A stretch of 32,929 bases of DNA, from positions 1-32,929 of the forward strand of contig JARDZZ010000007.1 of NCBI GenBank assembly GCA_029240595.1. The letters run 5' to 3'. The DNA is from Nitrospira sp. Lineage in GTDB: Bacteria > Nitrospirota > Nitrospiria > Nitrospirales > Nitrospiraceae. The notes under the pieces are model-generated. The model saw only the letters and a program-made list of their open reading frames with translations, was not told the DNA's origin and ran no database searches. Both the position numbers and the translations under genes were made by a program. Shown here piece by piece: positions 26,656 through 32,929 of the stretch (position 1 is the stretch's first letter; every line of letters starts with the position of its first letter).

Positions 26656-27444
26656 TCAAACCCAGGCAGTCGGAGCGGACCCATTGGCGCGACGGTAGAG
26701 CAGTGCCAGTCCGTCAAGCGTGAGCAAGGGTTCGATGATCTGAATGGAGGTCGCCTCGGAGGCAATAATGGTACTCAACCCACCGGTGGCAATTACGGAG
26801 GTCGAGCGGCCGAGCTCTTGTTCGATGCGTTTGACCAGCGTATCGACCAGGCCGGCGTAGCCAAAGAGCAAGCCGGATTGGATGCTGCTGCCGGTATCCG
26901 TGCCGATGACCGTTTTCGGCCTGGCCAATTCGACTTTCGACAGCTTGGCTGCCCGCGTGAAGAGCGCCTCGGCCGAAATTCCCAGGCCTGGCGCGATGAC
27001 TCCGCCCAAATATTCGGCTTCTTTTGTCACGGCACAGAACGTCGTGGCCGTGCCGAAGTCCACGATAATCAGGTCCCGCGGATACTTGTGATAGGCGGCG
27101 GCGGCATTGACGAGCCGGTCGCTGCCGATCTCTTTGGGGTTCGGGTACCGGATCGTCAACCCCGTATCCATTTCTGACGTGACGATCAGCGGCCGTTGAT
27201 GAAAGTATTGCTCAATCAGCGTTTCGAACGTGGCGGTCAGCGTCGGCACGACGCTGGACATGATCGCACCTGACACCTGCCGCGGAAGGAAGCCTGCAGA
27301 AGCCAGCAGGTTGGTGAACAGAATTCCGTACTCATCGGCGGTGGTTTTCGCATCTGTGGCCAGTCGCCAATGCGCCTTCAGCACCTGGCCGTCATAGATG
27401 CCCAGCACCACGTTCGTGTTCCCGATGTCGGCGACCAACAGCAT
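26656..27444 (-). CDS. coaX: Type III pantothenate kinase
   Basis: MLLVADIGNTNVVLGIYDG, VDFGTATTFCAVT, GVIAPGLGISAEALFTRAAKL, ATGG. Confidence 0.95.
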   Translation of the reverse strand: MLLVADIGNTNVVLGIYDGQVLKAHWRLATDAKTTADEYGILFTNLLASAGFLPRQVSGAIMSSVVPTLTATFETLIEQYFHQRPLIVTSEMDTGLTIRYPNPKEIGSDRLVNAAAAYHKYPRDLIIVDFGTATTFCAVTKEAEYLGGVIAPGLGISAEALFTRAAKLSKVELARPKTVIGTDTGSSIQSGLLFGYAGLVDTLVKRIEQELGRSTSVIATGGLSTIIASEATSIQIIEPLLTLDGLALLYRRANGSAPTAWV

Positions 27445-27489
27445 GCGGTGTATTTTACGGGCTTGGCCGTGGTTTCGCTACCCAAAGCT

Positions 27490-28323
27490 TCATCGGAGGT
27501 GTGTAATATCCGCGGCACGCAGCTGCCGGACTTCTGACCGGCCTCCAGGCCGCGGTGGCTCGTGAACCATTGTCAGCGAACCGTCATCACCGATGCCCTC
27601 GGCTGTGCCGACGTATTCGTTGCCATCCGCCAGCACCGCCTTGACCGTTTTCCCGAGTGTCGTACATCGGCGACGGTACTCCACTGCGAGCCGGTCGATT
27701 CCACGCGTCAGGAACTCCTCGAGACATAGCTCCAGTTCCTCCAGCAACCGGACGAGGAGCCGGTGGCGGTCGACCTCCTGTCCTGTCTCCTGTCGAATGG
27801 ATGTCGCGACGTCTCGGAGCCCGCGAGGAAAACTCGCTCGTTCTCCATTGACATTGATGCCGATGCCGATCACTTGAAATGGCCCCGTACGTATCGAAGC
27901 GCCGCTTTCGCACAGAATGCCCCCGACTTTTCGATCGCCTATGAGGAGATCGTTCGGCCATTTGAGGCTGACCCTGGCGGCTCCGGCGGATTCAATGGCC
28001 TCGGCGGTCCCCAACGCAGTCATCAGCGGCAGCCAAGAGAGCCATTGAGACAGACGTTGGGTATCGAGCGTGGTCCGGATCACGATGGAGGCATAGAGAT
28101 TGATCCCTGGTGGAGAAAACCATTCTCGTCCGAGCCGGCCCCGTCCTGCCGTTTGCGAGTCCGCGAGCACCAGCGTGCCATGCTCGGCGTCGGCTTGGCC
28201 TAGCGCCATGGCTTCCCGGTTCGTCGAGTCAATACGATCGCGCAATTCGATACGGCGGCCCAGGGATCGGGTCGCGAGCGTCCTTTCAATCTCGTCGAGA
28301 GTCAAGGGCGAGGTATGTTTCAC
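27490..28323 (-). CDS. birA: Biotin-[acetyl-CoA-carboxylase] ligase (monofunctional, no N-terminal HTH)
   Basis: DSTNREA, ADSQTAGRGRLGREWFSPPG, LKWPNDLLIGDRKVGGIL. Confidence 0.95.
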   Translation of the reverse strand: MKHTSPLTLDEIERTLATRSLGRRIELRDRIDSTNREAMALGQADAEHGTLVLADSQTAGRGRLGREWFSPPGINLYASIVIRTTLDTQRLSQWLSWLPLMTALGTAEAIESAGAARVSLKWPNDLLIGDRKVGGILCESGASIRTGPFQVIGIGINVNGERASFPRGLRDVATSIRQETGQEVDRHRLLVRLLEELELCLEEFLTRGIDRLAVEYRRRCTTLGKTVKAVLADGNEYVGTAEGIGDDGSLTMVHEPPRPGGRSEVRQLRAADITHLR

Positions 28324-28326
28324 CGG

Positions 28327-29208
28327 CTAGCGTCTCTTTTGGCGGCTTTGGACTGCGCGTTCCAGTTCAAGCGTGAGGGTTGCAGCAGGAGCCGAGTGGG
28401 TCAGTGCGCCGATCGAAATCCGGTCGGGCTTCGCCGCAGCCATGGCGCGCACGTTGTCTAGGGTAATGCCTCCCGAGACTTCGACGAGCGCGCGCCCGTC
28501 GATGAATTTGATGGCCTTCTTGACCATGGCGGGCGTCATGTTGTCGAGGAGAATAATGTCCGCCTGCCCCTCGACGGCCTGGGCGACTTCTTTGAGAGAT
28601 TCCGCTTCCACGATCACCGGCATACCGCCCGGACCCCTTTGGCGTGCCAGTGTGCAGGATTGAAGGACCGTCTGTTTGTGTCTCAATAATTTCAGATGAT
28701 TGTCTTTGATGAGAATCCCATCAGCGAGCGAGCGCCGGTGATTCGTTCCTCCGCCAAGGGCGACGGCCCATTTTTGAATCGACCGCCACCCGGGGATCGT
28801 TTTTCTCGTGTCGAGAATGGCCACGCGGCCCTCCACAGCCTGGCAAAATCGTTGTGTGAGCGTGGCAATGCCGGACAGCTGCTGCAAGAAGTTCAGCGCG
28901 ACCCGTTCAGCCATCAAGATTGATCGGCCGTCTCCTTCAATGCGCAGGAGTGTCTCGCGGTTCAACGCCTGCGCGCCGTCCTTCTTGAGCACGGCGAGCC
29001 TGAGCGAGGCATCCACTGCCAGGAATGTCTGGACGGCGGCTGCCATGCCGGCCACCACGAGCGGCTGTTGGGCGACGATGCGTGCCCGGGCGGGAACCGC
29101 CGAGGGAAAAAGGGCCGATGTGGTCACGTCGCCTTGGCCGAGGTCTTCTTCGAGAGCCAGTCGGACGGCGCGCCGAATGTCGGCAGCTGGCAGCTCCGGC
29201 ATGGTCAC
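28327..29208 (-). CDS. nadC: Nicotinate-nucleotide pyrophosphorylase (carboxylating)
   Basis: LDTRKTIPGWRSIQKWAVALGGGTNHRRSLADGILIKDNHL, VEVSGGITLDNV. Confidence 0.97.
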   Translation of the reverse strand: MTMPELPAADIRRAVRLALEEDLGQGDVTTSALFPSAVPARARIVAQQPLVVAGMAAAVQTFLAVDASLRLAVLKKDGAQALNRETLLRIEGDGRSILMAERVALNFLQQLSGIATLTQRFCQAVEGRVAILDTRKTIPGWRSIQKWAVALGGGTNHRRSLADGILIKDNHLKLLRHKQTVLQSCTLARQRGPGGMPVIVEAESLKEVAQAVEGQADIILLDNMTPAMVKKAIKFIDGRALVEVSGGITLDNVRAMAAAKPDRISIGALTHSAPAATLTLELERAVQSRQKRR

Positions 29209-31973
29209 GGCTCGAGCAGGGCGCGCAGTTGTCGCTCGCTGCTGGCCAGCAGCGCTTGATCATTCTGCAGGCTCCGCAGCCGGCTTTCGTGTTCTGCGAG
29301 GACGTCCGCCGGAGCTTTGCCCCGGAACTCATGGTTATTCAGTTTCCCCTCGAGGCGTGTCAGCTCCTTTTCCTGCTGTTCCCGTTGCTTCACGATGCGG
29401 TCCAACGCCTTCTTGAGATCGACGTCACCGGCTATGACCAACGCGATCGAAAGCCCTCCGGCCACGAGACGAAGGCGCCGTGCTACCGGACTCACCCCAT
29501 TAGAGAGTATGTTGGCGGTTCCGCGGCTGAGATGGGACACATGGAGTTGAAGGTGTTCGAGTTGCCGGAGCTTGGCGGGATCGTCATGCGTCATTGAAAA
29601 CTCGATCGGCTGCCCTGGCGGATAGTTCAGCAACACCCGCCCGGTCCGGACCAAGCCGACCGTTTGCTCGAGCAGGAGAAATTGCTCTTCTGTTACGGGA
29701 TCGTCCCACGTCTGCTCTGATGCGGGATAGGGTCGAATGACGATGCTCTCGCCTTCGTGTGGAATGGTTTGCCAGATTTCTTCCGTGATGAATGGCATAA
29801 AGGGATGCAAGAGCCGCATGGTGACTTCGAGCGTCTCCACGAGGGTCTGCCGCGTCACCGGGCCGTCCGCATGGGAGGGATTCTGCAAGACCGGTTTGAT
29901 CAATTCCACGTACCAGTCGCAGAACTCATGCCAGATGAATTGATAGAGCGCGCTCGCCGCGCGGTCGAAGCGATAGGCCTCGAGCTCGGAGGTGACGGTC
30001 TGAATCGTGTGGTTGAGGCGGCTCAAGATCCATCGATCGGGAAATGGCCGTTCTGACGGGCGTACTGCCGTTCGTGCTCCGTCCAGATACATCAATCCGA
30101 AGCGGGCTGCATTCCAGATCTTGTTGGCAAAGTTACGATAGCCTTCAATGCGTTCTTCCGCCAATTTAAGATCGCGGCCGGGCGACGCCATCGAGGCCAG
30201 TGTGAACCGCAGGGCATCGGTGCCGAACTGGTCCATCACATGCAACGGATCAATGACGTTGCCTTTTGACTTGCTCATCTTCTGGCCCTCAGCGTCCCGC
30301 ACGAGCGCATGGATGTAGACGTCGCGGAACGGGACGTCGTTCATAAAGCGGAGGCCGAGCATGATCATGCGGGCGACCCAAAAGAACAAAATGTCGAGTC
30401 CGGTCACGAGCGTCGCCGTCGGATAATAGGTCTTGAGCTCAGGAGTCTGCTCGGGCCATCCGAGGGTGGAAAACGGCCAGAGTCCGGAGGAGAACCAGGT
30501 GTCCAGCACGTCAGGATCACGCAGCCACTGCTCCCCGCCGCACTGCGGACACTTGGCCGGCGTGGACCGTGCGACGACCGGTTTGGCGCCTTGAAGGAGG
30601 GTGATGCGTGTGACGACGTCGCCGGCCTGGTTGGTGGACGTCTGCCTATGGATGAACGGCTCGTTGCAACGCTCGCAGTACCAGGCGGGAATCTGGTGGC
30701 CCCACCATATTTGGCGAGAGATACACCAGTCTTTGATGTCGCGCATCCAGCCGAGGTAATTGTTTATCCATCCCTCGGGAATGATGCGGATGCGGCCCTC
30801 CTCGACGGCTCGGATCGCCGGTTCCGCCAGCGGCTTGATCTCGACGAACCATTGAGGAGAGAGATAGGGCTCGACGACCGTCTTGCACCGGTAGCATTTC
30901 CCGAGCGCCATCCTGTGATCTTCAACCTTGCTGAGCAGGGCTCGATCTTTCAAGGCCTGTTCAATCTTGGGTCTCGCTTTAGACACGGGAAGGGAGGCCA
31001 CCGCGGAGATAACATCCGCGTCGACGCCGGCTGTCTTCATCAACGCCGGATCGAGCAACGCTTGATGGTTGAATATCGGCAGCCGGGGGAGGTGATGCCG
31101 CTCACCGGCTTCATAATCGTTAAAATCATGGGCCGGCGTGATCTTGACGGCGCCCGTGCCGAATTCGAGATCGACCAGGATGGCATCGCCCACCACGGGA
31201 ATGGTCCGTTGGGTGAGCGGCAACCGGATCGACTTCCCTATAAGATGGCGATAGCGTGGGTCGTCGGGATGCACGGCCACCGCCGTGTCGCCGAGCATCG
31301 TCTCCGGTCGCGTGGTGGCGACGGTCAACGAGGTGCTTGGGTCGTCGGCCAACGGATAGCGAATGTGATAGAGCGTGCCTTTCACGTCCTCGTGTTCCAC
31401 TTCAATGTCGGATAAGGCGGTCAGGCAGCGGGGACACCAGTTAATCAGCCGTTCGCCTCGATAGATAAGGCCGTCCTCGTAGAGCCGGACGAACACTTCC
31501 AGCACGGCCTTGGACAATCCCGCGTCCATCGTGAAGCGCAGTCGCTCCCAGTCACAGGATTCTCCGAGCTGCTTTTGCTGCTCGATGATGCGGTTCCCCG
31601 ACGCCGCCTTCCACTGCCAGACCCGCTCGACGAAACCATCCCGCCCCAGCGCTTCACGGGAGATCCCTTCGCCCAGCAACTGCTTTTCGACGACGTTTTG
31701 CGTCGCGATGCCGGCATGGTCGGTCCCGGGAAGCCAGAGTGTGTTGCGACCCTGCATGCGGCGCCAACGTATCAGGATATCTTGCAGCGAATGATTCAAG
31801 GCGTGGCCGACATGCAACGAGCCTGTAACGTTCGGAGGCGGAATGACGATGCTGTACGGCCGGCCAGGATGGGAGGGATCGGCGTGAAAGTATTGGCGTG
31901 CAGCCCAGAACTGATACCATCGCGATTCGACGGCTTTCGGATCGTACGTTTTGTCGAGTTGGAGAGGGGCCAT
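29205..31973 (-). CDS. valS: Valyl-tRNA synthetase
   Basis: PPPNVTGSLHVGHAL (HIGH), KMSKSKGNVIDP (KMSKS); start taken at MAPLQLDKTYDP. Confidence 0.98.
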   Translation of the reverse strand: MAPLQLDKTYDPKAVESRWYQFWAARQYFHADPSHPGRPYSIVIPPPNVTGSLHVGHALNHSLQDILIRWRRMQGRNTLWLPGTDHAGIATQNVVEKQLLGEGISREALGRDGFVERVWQWKAASGNRIIEQQKQLGESCDWERLRFTMDAGLSKAVLEVFVRLYEDGLIYRGERLINWCPRCLTALSDIEVEHEDVKGTLYHIRYPLADDPSTSLTVATTRPETMLGDTAVAVHPDDPRYRHLIGKSIRLPLTQRTIPVVGDAILVDLEFGTGAVKITPAHDFNDYEAGERHHLPRLPIFNHQALLDPALMKTAGVDADVISAVASLPVSKARPKIEQALKDRALLSKVEDHRMALGKCYRCKTVVEPYLSPQWFVEIKPLAEPAIRAVEEGRIRIIPEGWINNYLGWMRDIKDWCISRQIWWGHQIPAWYCERCNEPFIHRQTSTNQAGDVVTRITLLQGAKPVVARSTPAKCPQCGGEQWLRDPDVLDTWFSSGLWPFSTLGWPEQTPELKTYYPTATLVTGLDILFFWVARMIMLGLRFMNDVPFRDVYIHALVRDAEGQKMSKSKGNVIDPLHVMDQFGTDALRFTLASMASPGRDLKLAEERIEGYRNFANKIWNAARFGLMYLDGARTAVRPSERPFPDRWILSRLNHTIQTVTSELEAYRFDRAASALYQFIWHEFCDWYVELIKPVLQNPSHADGPVTRQTLVETLEVTMRLLHPFMPFITEEIWQTIPHEGESIVIRPYPASEQTWDDPVTEEQFLLLEQTVGLVRTGRVLLNYPPGQPIEFSMTHDDPAKLRQLEHLQLHVSHLSRGTANILSNGVSPVARRLRLVAGGLSIALVIAGDVDLKKALDRIVKQREQQEKELTRLEGKLNNHEFRGKAPADVLAEHESRLRSLQNDQALLASSERQLRALLEP

Positions 31974-32133
31974 GGTTTGCGCTGGAGAGAAGGCGAGGCA
32001 TCTTAACATGCGCGCCGGGACCCCTCAAGGTTACTTCTTCTCCTCTTCTTGAGAGGCAGGGAGGCTTGTGTGATATCATCGCCGAATTGCCGGGCAATCG
32101 ACGGGCTCATTCACATTCGACCGAGGAGAGATT

Positions 32134-32250
32134 ATGGCCACGGGACGAGAGAAGGACCGCAAGACCAGAAAGAAGCATCGGAAAAACGTCCAACGGATGA
32201 AAACGTTGGCGAAAGGGCGGCGCGGCACGAAAAAGGGGAAAAAAGGCTAG
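32134..32250 (+). CDS. 38-aa highly basic small protein (MATGREKDRKTRKKHRKNVQRMKTLAKGRRGTKKGKKG)
   Basis: ATG with GAGGAGAG Shine-Dalgarno, TAG stop; absent from the ORF track because of length. Confidence 0.6.
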   Translation: MATGREKDRKTRKKHRKNVQRMKTLAKGRRGTKKGKKG

Positions 32251-32262
32251 ACGATTTCGGTG

Positions 32263-32922
32263 TCAGGCGGCATCGGTCAGCCGAGCGATTTCGGCACGAA
32301 TCTGTTCTTCGACAATTGAGGGGGCTACCATCTGGACGCTTGTTCTGATCTGATCCTCTGCGATGGTCCGGACCACGTCAGTGGCAAGCTTCTTCGTTTC
32401 AGCCGTCGCAACCTCTTTAAGTTGTGCCCGAACCTCCTCTTCCACCGATCTCAAGTGTTCGCGCACGGCATCCTGAAGTGATTGCCTGACCGTCTCGGCC
32501 TGTTCCCGCACCATGTGCTCGATGTGCTCCTTAATCAACGGGCTGGCGATTTCGACCATGCTGTGTCGGATGATTGGTTCCAGTAGGGTCATTTCGCTCG
32601 TCAAGATTTTCGGCAGCGCCTGCATGACCAGCGGTTCGATTATCTCGGTCAATCGCTCCTGCGACACGGCGGCGCCCAGTTGCAGTTGCACCTCTGCCTC
32701 GACGGCTCTGGACACCTGAGCTTCAAGCCCTGTGTTCACCATGTGGGGCAGCATGTCGGCAATTTTCTTCTCTGTTTTGCCGGACATCGAGTCCAACAAC
32801 TGGCCGAAGAGGCCTTTCATTGCTTCTTCCGGTTCCGCTGCAGGGGGAGTCGTCGTGGAGGGGGATTCGGGCACGGGCGGTTTCATGGCCTCTTTCTTGA
32901 CGGGTGTCACGTCGAGGGTCAT
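32263..32922 (-). CDS. Hypothetical helical/coiled-coil protein
   Basis: Pro-rich N-terminus then long amphipathic Glu/Arg/Leu heptad-like helices. Confidence 0.65.
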   Translation of the reverse strand: MTLDVTPVKKEAMKPPVPESPSTTTPPAAEPEEAMKGLFGQLLDSMSGKTEKKIADMLPHMVNTGLEAQVSRAVEAEVQLQLGAAVSQERLTEIIEPLVMQALPKILTSEMTLLEPIIRHSMVEIASPLIKEHIEHMVREQAETVRQSLQDAVREHLRSVEEEVRAQLKEVATAETKKLATDVVRTIAEDQIRTSVQMVAPSIVEEQIRAEIARLTDAA

Positions 32923-32929
32923 CGGAATG

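Noticed and set aside
30309-31415. 368-aa plus-strand ORF
   Set aside because: Lies wholly antisense to valS, which has clear motifs; typical GC-rich shadow ORF.
1-32929. CRISPR arrays, tRNA/rRNA genes, transposases, prophage or toxin-antitoxin modules
   Set aside because: Looked for spaced direct repeats, tRNA-like cloverleaf/CCA motifs and mobile-element protein motifs; none seen by eye.

Overview
The window reads as a densely packed bacterial chromosomal segment. The Cld/HemQ-family protein and the palindromic repeats fit a Nitrospira-like genome, but that is inference. Most of it is recognisable housekeeping: an edge-truncated ppx/gppA (minus strand, missing from the ORF track), an SDR oxidoreductase, a Cld/HemQ-family protein, a cinA-thpR / recA-recX-alaS-ruvX-mltG block, deoC, a short PilZ-like protein, a divergent phosphopentomutase-like protein, RidA, and a secreted IPT/TIG + Ycf48-like gene pair. 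A long minus-strand series follows: valS-nadC-birA, coaX, grpE-dnaK-dnaJ, rsmE. No tRNA, rRNA, CRISPR, transposase or prophage was seen. Points worth a second look: (i) the DeoB-like protein appears to have lost metal-site-1 ligands; (ii) the TIG-repeat secreted protein has a recurring DG[S/T]CC motif and sits 4 nt upstream of a Ycf48-like propeller; (iii) two copies of one palindromic repeat family, one of them inside the grpE-dnaK spacer; (iv) a large inverted repeat in a ~0.7 kb non-coding island; (v) an untracked 38-aa, extremely basic ORF; (vi) several genes whose -10 box lies 6-7 nt before the ATG, suggesting leaderless mRNAs. No clear-cut new multi-gene system is evident. All calls come from reading the sequence; no searches were run.
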